Shown here piece after piece: positions 49,321 to 61,483 of a DNA stretch of 64,000 nucleotides; the stretch's first letter is position 1; each line of letters opens with the position of its first letter. The notes under the pieces were generated by a model. The model made no database searches and had not been told where the DNA came from. It was given only the letters and a program-made list of their open reading frames with translations. The translations under genes were made by a program, and so were the position numbers. The stretch lies in NCBI GenBank assembly GCA_002189035.1, contig CM007990.1, positions 3,658,001 to 3,722,000 of the forward strand, in the 5' to 3' direction. The stretch is from Utricularia gibba (taxonomy: Eukaryota; Streptophyta; Magnoliopsida; Lamiales; Lentibulariaceae).

Positions 49321-51329
49321 TTAAAGATAAGTAAAATATATTCATAAAATGGAAATAAAAGTACATAAGGATAAGATTATGGAGTAATAATTTTTAGATA
49401 AAAGATAAACAAAAATGAATAATAAAAAAAATTCTTAAAATGTTAAATATTGAATTATATTTGCATAATTCTACCTCTAGATAATAATAATAATAATAAT
49501 AATAAAACTTTAAACTAGATCGAAAATTCTACTATTTTTCTCAGTTTCGTTCATCTGATTTCCCCCTCTATGCATGTGATTTGTTCGAAATTTTTCTCCT
49601 CTTCCTTCATAAATATGGCCTTGGGGTTAGTGGAAAAAATCTTTTCCATTTTTATCAATACTTTTTGTTGAATTTATACATTTTGCTATCATGTTTCCTA
49701 CTTTTTAGAAATTTCATTCTTTTCTTCCACAACTTATCATGTGGCCCCCTTCTGCTATGATAAATATCCATTTTGGCCTTATTCCGTGTCACATGTCATC
49801 GGTTTTTTATTAGAAATTTGATGGTGTCTTGACTCTTGATAAAAAAAAAGGCTTGTAGCAAAATAATCGATTATTTTTTCATTTATTTTATAAGCATAAA
49901 TAATATTAAAATTATCAAAACATTTAAAATCTAACTTAAAATACATAATATTATAACTAAACATGTTCATTTCGTATACTAAAATCGTCATTTGATTTAT
50001 GATATGTAGGTTTTTATGATTCACACACTTATAAAGCTACTTAACACCTTTCTGAAAAAATCATTGATGATGAGAATGCATTTTAGAATATTGTATGCAA
50101 CATTTTATTATATAAAATCAAAGGTATCCAAATGCAATTCTTTTTATTGTTTGCGTGAAGTTTTGTGCATAAATTTGCTACTTATTTTTTCGGAGGTTGT
50201 ACTGCCATGGTAGAAGAAAGAACATTTCTAGTTGACATTGCAAAAAGTTGGTAAAAATATTGATATATTGAATGATGAATTCCTTAGGTATTACATCAGT
50301 AGCTTATAAAATTTATTTTAGCATGTCTTGATTATCGAGGTTTCGTTTTAACTAGATCAAAACTATCGTCAATGGAATGATGAATAAATTATGGCAAAAA
50401 ATTTTCAATAATTCAAGGATAATCTTAAAATTGCTTGGTCATGTCTCTTTGTACTCAACATTTGAATGACATTGAAACATGTATAAGATGATTTTTTTCA
50501 TTAAAGAGGTAAGTTCACATGCATAATAATCTTTGAGTTTTGTCTAAAAAATATCCATAAAATGATATAGTTAATATAAAGTTCTGAAATTTTAACAATA
50601 TTTATGATAATGTTGAAATTTATTATTAAATGCATATGTGTTTTAAAGAATGATTTCATACAAACAAGAATATCAATTATTATAATAAAAGTTATACATT
50701 TGAATAGCTTTATTGAAATAATAAAATACAAAATATTACATTAATTATTATTAATTTTAGATTTGAATTATTCTTTTTTGTTCCTTCACAGTCATATTGG
50801 CAATAAGAAATAATGTGAATGAATATTTTGTATTTATGATAATTTAACAAGTGCACAGACACAATCAAAATAATAAATAAAAATCTACTTCACGGGGAAT
50901 TAATTATTTTTGAATTTTTTAAAAACATCTCAAAACAAACAACAAAAAAGATTTTGAAAACAATAGAAATAATGAGTTTGAATCAATGATCCACTATGTT
51001 AAAACTAGTATATGTATAAATCTTGAAATTGACCTATTTGTATAAGTTTTGGGAATATTATTCTAAAATATTATTACTCAATAAACATTATAGTGCCTTT
51101 TCTTATTTAATAGTACTATAGAATCAATCATGTCAGAAGAGCAATTTTACCTCTTGTAACAACTCATATTTTATTGATGCTATATTCTAATCTCTATACA
51201 TCATATCCTCATAGATAGGTTAGACCGTGTTGTGGTTAGGAATCGGTTAAGCTGAGGGAGACTGATTTCCGGGTTATTGGGGCCAAATCTCTTGGGGGTC
51301 GATTTAGGGTGTAAGGGTTTTATGGGTTG
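49321..51329. other. AT-rich intergenic DNA with an (AAT)n microsatellite
   Basis: No gene is recognised. An ATAATAATA run lies at 49481-49504. A pyrimidine-rich patch near 49550-49760 may extend the gypsy LTR relic. The less AT-rich stretch at 51240-51329 continues from the Copia LTR at 51330. Confidence 0.6.
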
Positions 51330-51790
51330 CAGTTCAGATAGGAAAAATTAAACTAGATATGGAGTTTTACGTAGAAACCGCCTGATAACGGAAAAACCAC
51401 GGAGTTGATGGGATTCGCCAAAAAATGGGATTCACTAACAAAAGAGAAGGAAAGAATACATGTAGAATATTGAGTGTTCAACCATTTCTTCTTCATATTT
51501 TCCATATTCATAGAAGAGGTCGAACCAATTGAATCCTGAATTATGCAAGTGTCGACTGCTTTCTGCACCTGTTAGTCGTACCTGTAATCCTGTTGATAGA
51601 TAATCATCGGCTGCTCTACCATTTCTGTAATTCGGCTACTTTTCAAACTATCAATATGGCTGCCGCTGTCCAGCCCTGACATTTATCGGTCTGTCTGTCA
51701 GCAACAGACCACTAGGTCAGATCAAAGACCTTTTCCCACCAATTCCAAGCGAGAGAAGCCGATTTTTTTGTCTCCTGGTTTATCGATTCT
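51330..51790 (-). repeat. Copia-type LTR, inverted relative of the 42640 copy
   Basis: Read on the minus strand it carries GAAAAGTAGCCGAATTAC, AGGTGCAGAAAGCAG, a TATGAATATGG promoter-like word, and CTCCGTGGTTTTTCCG...GGCGGTTTCTACGTAAA. These appear in the same order as in 42640-43120. Its AT content is lower than that of its flanks. No coding region of the element adjoins it. Confidence 0.6.
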
Positions 51791-52440
51791 TGGATATCTC
51801 TCCCTTCAGTTTCCACGTGACATTTACCAATTTCATTCCCATGAGACCGATTGTCCCTTAGTAACAATTTTCGATTGAACTCTTATCCTTATATACTTGA
51901 AGTCAATTTAAGATTCCTTATTCTATAATACAAAAATATATTGATAATGAAAATGTTAGAAAAAAAAATTATAGTTCAAATTAAATGTCGATAAACATGG
52001 TGAAATAGTCATACACACGAAACTGGTAATTAAGATTTCACTACAGATCTTTAGTGACAAGTGTTATATCTAATAGTTGAGAGAGTAGTGTATTTATAAG
52101 AAAAAAAATATGAATCTTATGTTTTGTTTTCTTGATTGGTTTGAATAATATCTTTTATCCAAATATTTTATCTAAATTTTCCAAGTGCATTATCAAATTT
52201 TTATCTTATCTATGAATTTTGGATCGAATCTTCATCTTTTAATTAAGTCTTGGGTTAGAATTCATACCTTATCAAACTCATAAATTATTAGGTTTTCATT
52301 TCCCTAAAAAGATGAAACTAATATAAAAAATGTTAAAAAATTTGTAAATAATAAGAATTTGTAAATACAAATGTTAAAAAATTTGTAAAAAATATTAGGT
52401 TTTGGTATATTATATAATTTATTGAAAAATCGTGTTGGAT
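51791..52440. other. AT-rich intergenic DNA, nothing recognised
   Basis: No coding or repeat structure is recognised apart from short repeats of AAATTTGTAAA near 52335-52390. Confidence 0.6.
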
Positions 52441-53510
52441 TGATGCCTAAAAAATATGTGAATGTGCTAGAAATGGTATGCATGTTTTTGAGAATTTGGG
52501 ATACCATAAAAAATACGAGTGCAAAAGTACATTTAAGGAGAAACACCTAGACTGTGTAGCAATGCTTTCAATAGATGCAACAAGCAATGCTCGGCCTTCA
52601 TAATGTGCTGTTGTAAAAGCCGATAGTTGTAGGTGCACGTGCACTTGAAGGAAGGTTCAAGTACTTCCATGTAACCTAATGTTTTAAAATTGATTTTGCT
52701 ATTGTTGTTGATATCATTTTACGTGTACACAACATTGTGTAGGTGCCTTAGATGGTACACACATATGGGTATACGAGTAATGGCACACAATACAACAAGA
52801 TATAGAAATCAAAATGGTTTTATTTCAATAAATATGTTGGGTGTGTTTGATGAAAACATGAAGTTTATATACATGCTTGTTGGTTGGGAGGAATCTATGG
52901 CTAATAGCCACGTTGTTAAATGATGCATTGTCAATGAAAGACGGATTTCACGTACATCCAGGTACAACTACGCTTACAGCATGTACCTATGTCTATGAAG
53001 ATTTGAATTAGACCTTTTCTAACACAGGAATGTACTATTTGTGCGATAATGAATACGCTAATAAGGAAGGATTCTTGATGCCATACCGAGGGTGCACTAT
53101 CATTTGAAGGATTGGGAATAAGGAAATCAGACTCCACAAAATACAAAAGAGTTATTCAACATGCGACATGCATATGAAAGGAACGTGATTGAACGAGTAT
53201 AGGAATTAATGAAGATGTGATGGGGTACAGTACAGACTACTAGCTACTATTTGGTATGCACGCAGAATTGGATCATATTAGCATGCAGCCTACTACACAA
53301 CCTCTTTAGGAAGTAAATGATTGTCGATGCCTTGGAGGATGAGGTGCTGTAGGATTACAGTATTGATAGTAATGAAAACACTAATGTGGAGGACGTGACA
53401 AGTACAATTGGCTTGAGTGATGAATGGAGTGGCTCGTAGGATGAGTAGGCTGATGGTATGTATCATGAGTGGGTTAAACATTGCAGATTCATAAGGCAGT
53501 GATTGCATGT
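52441..53510 (+). pseudogene. Harbinger transposase relic, third copy
   Basis: On the + strand the first Asp motif GALDGTHIWV (from 52742) is followed, after a 1-base frameshift, by RVMAHNTTRYRNQNGFISIN and GVFDENMKFIYMLVGWE. Then come YYLCDNEYANKEGFLMPYRG with the second Asp, KELFNMRHAYERNVIERV with the Glu, and a C-terminal GLSDEWS box. These are the ordered motifs of plant PIF/Harbinger transposase. At least eight stops or shifts are present. A matching SANT-like ORF1 lies on the opposite strand at 56287-57320. Confidence 0.8.
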
Positions 53511-54836
53511 TGTTTGCTTAGTGTCCAAACTGCTTACGCTATATTGCATCTTTCATGTTTTAGACAATCCATTAGTGTAAGATAGTTGATTCTCAATTTA
53601 ATATGGGGAGTTCGTTGTTATGGCATTGTACATATTTCGAGTGTGTTGCATGTATTTACTATCTATGCAACATGTGCTAGTCACGTGGTGGTATGTGTAG
53701 CTATGGTGATTGGAGCTAATGAAGCATAATGACTTGTGATGGACATATCCGGTGCTGTGTTTTTGGGGAGATGTGAGGGTGACTTACGCAAGTTCATATG
53801 AAAGCACCAGAATTCATAGCATGTGGTGCTTTAACGTGAAGGAGGTGTGAAGTACACACGCACCTAGTGGCACAATGCTCATATCATGCCCCACCCTGCT
53901 TTTGGTGCGGAGTGATGTGTGAAACACCGCACCTATGTGATCATTCGTATATGCTGCTCCATTGTCTATTAATTGTAGTTACAATTAATAACCATGGTGG
54001 TTTTTTAACTGCGACAATATTTAACTCTCTTTCAGCATGCTTTAATGATACCCAATACGCTATCTTTCCCTAGGCATTCCATTTATTGTACTTGTACATC
54101 TACTCTCCCAACAATAAAGACTCCGAAAACACTGTATTACGAAAACATTCCACACCTCTCACGTTGTGCTCTCATCATCCGTCACCCGGAAGAGTACATT
54201 GTAACTTGAGGTTAGCACTTGCTTTCCTTACAATCGACATCTGAACTTGTTGTCTTTTGTTGTTTTTGAGATATTGACGCGTGAAAAAATATGTGCATGA
54301 TTCACGATCCCAAAGGCATTTCACATGTAAGACAAATTACCAAACTTCAGACTTTGAACTACCAAAGAGGCTTTGCGATGAGCACCGAGCACTTTCAGTG
54401 TGGGTTGCGTCTGTCTTTGCTTTCATTCATGACGTAGATCCTTGCAGCATTACAAATCCATTTCTCGCACTTAACTCTATGATCTGTTGCACAGATACTG
54501 TCATTTATTTAGATATGTGAAGAGAAGAGCGTATCACTAGAGTTGCACGTCTTCTTTGCGTTGTCTGTGTGTGCAATGCAAGGGAAGTCCTCACTGTTTG
54601 CTATGTGGTAAACAGAGTGTCATACTAATAATTAATCTTAGTAGTTCATATGATAATTGGTGGACTAGTTTTGTTTAGGTGTGTCCACCGAGTACATCAA
54701 CTTGGCCCATTGTTCTTAGGCACTCGAAACACATCGAGGATCCCTCCAATAAGTACTTGTTGCACATGTTTTTTGAGTATAAGTGTGAAATCGCATGTTC
54801 GATTGTTTTTCTATATTAACGTAAGTTTGGAAGGTC
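53511..54836. other. Interior of a Harbinger-like region, no gene recognised
   Basis: It is less AT-rich than surrounding DNA. Short frames (53867-54073, 54281-54520, 54650-54898) carry Cys- and His-rich but unrecognisable peptides. It probably belongs to the same decayed element as the flanking transposase and ORF1 relics. Confidence 0.45.
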
Positions 54837-55920
54837 TTGCCACAACATGCAATCAAGAAATTTGTGGCCTTTTTCTCCTCCAAAAAAAAAATCTTTGAAT
54901 GCCATACTACCACCTTTCTAAATACACAACAAACCCAACATCTATGCTGTGGAACGTCTTGTTTCAGCCAACAACATGTGCCTGAGGATGCCACTAGAGG
55001 TGGGTTCAGTTCGAACCGGAACCGTAGTTTGAACCAAAACCGTCGGTTTCGGTTCCGATTCGGTTCCAGGAGATGGATGTCCTAGAAATGTGGTTTTGGA
55101 ACCGGAACCGAAGATTCGCTGGAACCGTTCAGTTCTGAACCAAAAACGTATGGTTCGGAACTGAACCCACCTCTAGATGCCACTGTAGATAGCGTCACTA
55201 ACAATGAAGTTGGCATGATGCACACTGACAAGCCGTCCAACCGATCGTGGCATGTGTCCATGTTAGATGAGCACAATGGAGGACCCATTCTAGTGAAGTA
55301 TATGGAACATGAGAATTGGATGGAAGAGAACTTAGAACTGTGGGTGCGTTTGTAATGGTATGAGTGTAGGTGGGTGTATGATAGACCATTTGCCGATGAC
55401 ACACACCCAAGAAAGTTACTAATATTTAACATCAATGGGAACATTGTGTACATGAGGGATGTCAAATGAGGGGCTCCAAGACCGAACATCGTCATCTACA
55501 ACAAAAACGGTACCACACCTTACACATTGTTTGACATTTTATAGTGCTTCCCCAACACGGGTTTCAATATTATTTAATGTTTAAAATAGATGTCATATTG
55601 CAGTGTATTTCTGACCCGAGGCAAGATAACTTATGTAGTTTTGCATGGAGCACTATAACATTGCCATCTGGTCTTCTAGAGATAGGTAAGCGTGTTTCGC
55701 ATAATTAATATCGTCACTACGTATGATAGTGTTGATAACTATAGGGCATCATCATTTGGCTACAAGGATCACATGATGCAGCCGAACTTGTGTTCCAATG
55801 GGATAGGTCCAAGACGTACGACACTCGGTATCTTATTCACGACAAAAAAACAATACTATGAAACTGAAGATGCTAAGTCAAGTTTAAGGCAAATATCATT
55901 GATTGAATACTTTGTTCATT
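54837..55920 (+). pseudogene. Unidentified broken ORF interrupted by a hAT MITE
   Basis: Before the MITE the frame QHVPEDAT is open from about 54837. After it, the same frame resumes with VDSVTNNEVGMMHTDKPSNR and runs through SWHVSMLDEHNGGPILVKYM and ENLELWVRL to a stop near 55353. Beyond that stop it continues as WYECRWVYDRPFADDTHPRK and LLIFNINGNIVYMRD. A later open block (55692-55922) may belong to it. KLLIF-x-IN-G weakly recalls the start of FCP1/HAD-like phosphatase domains (D-x-D/N-G), but with Asn in place of the first Asp. I cannot assign a function. Confidence 0.35.
54995..55175. mobile_element. 181-bp hAT-type MITE with perfect 8-bp target duplication
   Basis: Terminal inverted repeats are TAGAGGTGGGTTCAGTTC. 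GATGCCAC occurs at 54987-54994 and 55176-55183. The interior is a near-palindrome of GGTTCCGAACC-type words. The 8-bp duplication and TAGAGGTG tips are typical of hAT nonautonomous elements. Confidence 0.95.
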
Positions 55921-56286
55921 AATGACATACCGTACAAGTTGCTTGCCAACCCAATCAATATACATGCCCAAACTCACAAAATCTACTACATAATTGTTTG
56001 ATATTAACGTTCATATGCAGACCGAAAACAACATATTCCCCACATCCTACAAACACACCTCAACGAACAAGTGCTCCTTGTTGCCAGGGGTAAGATTAGG
56101 ACCTTCCTAGGGATATTGATCGATGCCATGGACATTCCAATATTTTTCGATCAACGCAGTTTTCAAAAAAATTGTAGGATGATGAAGCACACATCACCCG
56201 CTAAGAAGTTGGGAATTGATTAAACAACCCAAAAGTACACACAAACATTGTTGTCCACAAACAACAAAGTACACAAATCTAATGCT

Positions 56287-57320
56287 TCAAGGATTGGTAC
56301 AGAAAACGAGACTACATACAATTAGCTCCTTCTCATAATTAGTTAATGCAACAAAGTAATCCAGCTTTACTAGGTTCGAGGTGATCATTTCTGCAATGTT
56401 GAAGCATTGGAAGGTGGATAGTGGTAGGGGCATACCTCTCATAAACTCTACACCCATCCTCTGCTTCTCAACCAAGTTATGAGCTTGTTGTATCAGCTCT
56501 GCACAGGTTTTCACATTTAGCACCTTTATTTGGTGTAGAAACATCATGTGTCCATCAAGAGACCGTACATTTCTTGCAAGCTACCCACCCTCGTCAATGC
56601 TGTTGTTGGACTCAAAGTCATGCCTATCTAGTGTAACACAAACACCCTCTACACTATCAGGGAATGGGTCATTAGATGTGTCCATATAAGACAAATTAGT
56701 ATCATATCACATAAGTTCCAGATCGAGTGGATATTCTGATTGCATCGAAGATGTGTCCACATGCTCGGCCACATCTTCTGTGAATTTTTTCTTTCTAGTT
56801 GCACCTATGAAATTGATAGAATTATCCCCATTAGCCCGGTCATTCCCGAAGATCTCCCTCTAGTGTGTATAATACGGCTAGGACTTATGACTAATCACAC
56901 ACAACTTCGGAACATATTGCAGCAACCACACGATTGATACACGAATATAAATACTTTAAACACAAGAAAGGTGCACACTTGTTAAATCTCCTTACTGACA
57001 TCATTAGTGGCGTCCACCGTGTTGGTTGCTTCATTGAAATCAATGCCCGACCTAGTTAAGAAATCAACAAGCAAGTAGTATTCTCGTTTCCAAGTATGTA
57101 ACTTACTCAAGATATGTGAAACTGCGGATTTCGGTTTAAGGAAAAAGGTTCACAAACATTGAATGGATCACTTGGTGGTACACACCTTTAAAATCATTTT
57201 CGATCTTTCATCCATCTTTGACAATCTACTTCAGAGCACGGATGAGATACTTTTCCTCATCATGCTTCCAAGTTCGCTTGATTTTCTTACCAGAATCTAC
57301 ACGTGGGCTCACCATATCCA
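56287..57320 (-). pseudogene. Harbinger ORF1 relic (Myb/SANT-like), third copy
   Basis: On the minus strand from an ATG near 57320 the reading is MVSPRVDSGKKIKRTWKHDE, then EEKYLIRALK, a stop, then IVKDGWKIENDFKGVYHQVI, SAVSHILSKLHTWKREYYLL and FLTRSGIDFNEAT. This is the Myb/SANT-like domain family of plant PIF/Harbinger ORF1 (W..EEE..LI..L, G.K..N.F, K...WK..Y). The C-terminal part (56547-56287) has AHNLVEKQRMGVEFMRGMPL. Stops break it, and it converges on the transposase relic at 52441-53510. Confidence 0.65.
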
Positions 57321-57510
57321 TGAATGGAGAAAATAGGGAAGGAACAAGGGAGAAAAGGGGGATGAGATTGTTTATTTTCGGAGATAAAGGTGCTGGTCGG
57401 TGGGAATATGAGGAGAAGGAGGAGGGAAACCAAATTATTTTGCAAATTACATTTTTAATGAAGTAGGGTATATTAGTCATTTTATATCTATGAAAATGAC
57501 TTATATCCAC

Positions 57511-58965
57511 TAACCAAATAATGTATACCTACTAACCAAATAAGAATGACCTCCTAATGCAACGAAACATGTTTATATAAACTCAAATAAACTAAACTTA
57601 TGTTAAATCTCTACCCGCATACCAAATGCACCATTGGGGCATTGTTACATTTATGTGTGAACTTCAGGGAGGAAGTTGTGCCACAGTAAACTTTTGGAAC
57701 ATTTTAGCTCATGTGTAAATAGTTGGGGGCATTTCTACAGATTTCTCTATTGTTTTGTATGTGAATTCCTTTATGAATCCCTATGGGTGTATTTGATTAA
57801 TGATATCAAGTGGAATATATTGTTAAGTATATTAAAATCTTGCATTTGATAAATGAGATGAAATTTATCTAGAATTAGTATTAAAATTTGAAATTCTTAT
57901 TTTTTAAAATTAAACATCTCCTTTTAAGAAATAGATTTACTTATCCTAGATTTGATTTGGTGTTTTAGCACTAGCTCCTTTCCCCTTCTTCAAGTATCTC
58001 TATGATTCTTTGATTGAGTTTCTTCTGGAAAAAACAGAGAATTGTAATATATTGAAGACATTTTGACTCTTCAACCTAGAGTTTCTATCCAAAATTGGGG
58101 AGAAAGTGTTGGAAACAGCAAAGTGAGGTGGGGAGATAAAAAAGAACCATAACGTAGGGTTTTTTTGTTTAGTTTAAACTACAATATAGTTATAATTATA
58201 TTTTTCAAAAATAAAACATTCAAAATATATTTAATATCCTACTTATAATTTATTAACCAAACATATCTCATCCTATTCACAAATCCCTATCCCATTTACA
58301 TATTCCTTTTAAAACATTTCTTAGTATATTTAAATCCCATAACTAAACGCACCCTATAAGATTCTCTTAAATTTTAGCAATCCTAAATCTTCACCGAGGT
58401 AACATAAGTTTGAGTGTTGCTCATTTCAAAAGGTAAAGAAACCCACAAGAAGAAGCCGTCACCTTCCTTTCTGAGGGACGACCAAACTGCATTGTTTTGT
58501 GAAGTAGGATAATGCAACTCCCGCAGATGAATCTGTGAAAATGAACAACCAAGTAAGTTATCAAGAAACGCCAGGCGGCTGCCAATTATCCCACATACAA
58601 TTGGTTTGTGTATATACACATTATTTAAAAAGTCAGAAAAAAAAAAAGTAAACAATTGATGATGGATGCATTATTTCACATCCTTTTCACATTGTCCAAA
58701 CATCATTACGTTTCAATCTTGAATGTTCTTGGAGAAAAAAAAAATTCAATTCTTCTTTGTCTGGATGGCGATTTGTGAGTCTCGATCAAGCAAGCACCCC
58801 GCGGTTTGTGGTGCCTCTTCCACCGACAACTGAGGAAAATTGGTGTTGTGACACCAGAGGGCCCGCTCTTGTTTAATGAATGGATGATTAATGGCAACAT
58901 GTCACATAAATAAAACATCATACATACATTTGATGCTGCCCACTTAGGCATTAATGCTCCAAGAC
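57511..58965. other. Intergenic DNA, nothing recognised
   Basis: No gene is recognised. The minus-strand frames at 58383-58655 and 58706-59002 have no domain and no splice support. Confidence 0.55.
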
Positions 58966-59429
58966 AATGTATTAAGATATGGACGCACTTGAGTTGCTTC
59001 ATTTAATACCCATCTGTTACAACACTCAACGCCCATGGTTTGAGATGGTATGGGAATGACATGCCATCTGACTCAACCGTGTCACGACAATGTACAAATT
59101 ATAGTGGGGAAGAGTAGGTCTCATAAATCTTAGTCTCCCGATTGAATGAAATACGAACATTCGGTTGAATGATTGGAACTTGGCACTTAAAGGGGGCCAA
59201 TTTACATCACGGACAGTTCTAAATCTTATAATAAAACGGAGGTTGATCACACACCATGAATAATGGGCAATTTTACAATACATGCCATACTAACCACTGA
59301 ATTGTTTAATGTATTAAAATAAGGACGCACTTGAGTTTCTTCATTTAATACGCGTCTGTTACAACACTCAACGCCCCTGGTTTGAGATGGGATGGGAAGG
59401 GAATGACATGCCATCTGACTCAACCGTGT
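58966..59429 (+). repeat. Two direct repeats of about 120 bp, 342 bp apart
   Basis: 58966-59082 and 59308-59429 share AATGTATTAA...GGACGCACTTGAGT, CTGTTACAACACTCAACGCC and GACATGCCATCTGACTCAAC. They differ by a few substitutions and a 5-bp expansion (GGATGGGAAGGG). They could be ends of an unknown repeat or an old segmental duplication. Confidence 0.85.
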
Positions 59430-61430
59430 AGTGACTAGAAGACACCTTTCACAGCGCTGGAAATTTTGATCCAACAAGTTATTTACCTTGTGGTTTTAAC
59501 GGTTTCCGTTTCTAAGAAGAACCAGGGGTTGAACATGTGATCTCCTATCCTTCATCTTTCTGAAAACGCCTTGTAAAAATAATTTGTGATCCTACTCTTC
59601 ATTTTTTCTGAAAACGCGTTGTAAAAATAATTTTATTATCAAATACGTATGATTTTTATTTTAAAACAAAGATAAATTCAAAAATATTTCATATTTTTAT
59701 GATATTGTAAATCTTTATGAAAGTATTTATACAAATATCTTTTTCTTTTTCTTTTCTGTCTTCTTTGCCTACTTTCTTGTGAAGAAATTTGTGGGGTTTT
59801 GTTGCATAGGTTGTGAGTCTTCCCACTAAAAAGGAGAAGAAGAATCACTAGAAATCCAGATAGTAATCATATGTTTCTTCCTCAAATTGGTCTTCTTCTT
59901 TCACTCACCCAATTCAACAAATTTTTTTTTGGGTTCCTCAGCAACAAGGCACAAAATGATGAGGGCTATTTAGAAATATTAGTTTTTTAAAAATTAAATA
60001 TCCTAAATTGTTTAAAGAAGTGAATTGATTAAGTGGGAAGAGAGAATTGTTGTATTACTTACAAAAATTATATTTATTATACTTTTTAACTGACATTTTT
60101 TTTATTTTATTGAAATGGATGGATTTCTCAAGATAATACTTTCTATTTATATAATTAACTTTTGTTGGGCATCCTCCTCACAACTAGCTATTACCGCAAA
60201 TCTTCTCTCCCTGATGTAAGACTTACTACTGCTTCTGCCTCCTCTATTAATAATTAAGAATATGTAAGTTAAAAAAATAAAAGTGGATATTTTCTATAAC
60301 TCTAGTGTGGGTAGATATTTGTGAATGAATAAATGTATAATATATAGAATTCATAATGGGACCTTGGCGTTAAACGTCCCCACTATTTATTCAAGTATTA
60401 TGTTTAATCCCTATTAATATGATTAACTTATATTTTTAATGTATCGAATATATTTAATCATTAAATTTTGATGTAGAAAAAAATTAATTGAGAAAAATAT
60501 CCCTTGCTACTTAAATAAATAAGAAAAAAACAGAGAATATGTATTTTTCAAACTCGTCATTCATGGTGTGTACAATATCAGACAAAATATTGTACAATGG
60601 TTACAGTTATAGTAAATAGCATCTACTCACCCTCGGTCTTCAAACTCATCCTAGCTGCAACTAGAGTTGTGACCGGTTCGGTTCGAAATCGAACGATTTT
60701 TTCAAATCATTGATTTGGTATAAACTTCAGTTGCAATTTCAATTTGAAATCATATTTTTAAATCTTGAGCCATACTGCAAACAAGGAGTCCAAAATATCA
60801 AATTTATGAATCCATGGGTCTAAATCTGAACAAACACATTTCAATCAAGCCGGCAGTAAGAACTGTGGATCGGGAAACCGGGATGGGACCCACGGAGTCA
60901 TGATGATTTGGAAAATAAATGCATTAAATATAGTGAGCCCCACTGGGCTTCATGATCTCATTTCATCCGTCTTATAAATATTTTGGCATCGAACACCGAT
61001 CAACTGCACTCCTTAATTTGCTTGTCTCTGAATTAAGACCCCATTTGTATTTAATGGAACGGCTGCTGGCGTTGCTTTCTTTCCATAATTAATCAATCAT
61101 TTGTGCTTAATAAGTCAGCAATTAATATATTTGTGACATGGGCGGAGCCAATCGGTGTTGAATGATATCATCACAAAAATTGTACTGTAGATTACTAATG
61201 TTTTTAGAGATGAAAAATCGTGATTAAAAAATGGGAAAAAAAAATCTCTATTAAATTATTTGAAATATTTTTTTTTATAAGAAATCTATAGTGTTTTGTC
61301 GGTATATAGTTTTAACTAAAATAAATTAAATCAGTTCAAAATGATAGTGTTTGAATGATTGCATCGAGGAGTGCCCAACAGCAAGAGCTGGCAATGATAT
61401 GATATGATAAATTTGTTTTTCGCTACTCCA
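59430..61430. other. AT-rich intergenic DNA upstream of the BOP-like gene
   Basis: No gene is recognised. A hAT-MITE-like fragment lies at 60662-60730. A TATA-like CTTATAAATATT near 60969 lies 510 bp before the BOP-like ATG and could serve it if the leader is long. Confidence 0.55.
60662..60730 (+). repeat. Half of a hAT-type MITE related to 54995-55175
   Basis: TAGAGTTGTGACCGGTTCGG followed by TTCGAAATCGAACG resembles the left tip of the element at 54995-55175. No right end is found. Confidence 0.4.
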
Positions 61431-61483
61431 CAGTGGAAAGCTGCGAGGATCACTGTTGCTTTCTGATTGCTTCTTCTTCTCAA

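Noticed and set aside
55082-55495. 137-codon minus-strand frame
   Set aside because: It runs through the hAT MITE and antisense to the open + strand frame. No domain is visible.
61433-61483. Seventeen extra N-terminal codons for the BOP-like protein
   Set aside because: The longer frame begins with GTG. The first ATG in frame is 61484, and its product begins like other BOP proteins.
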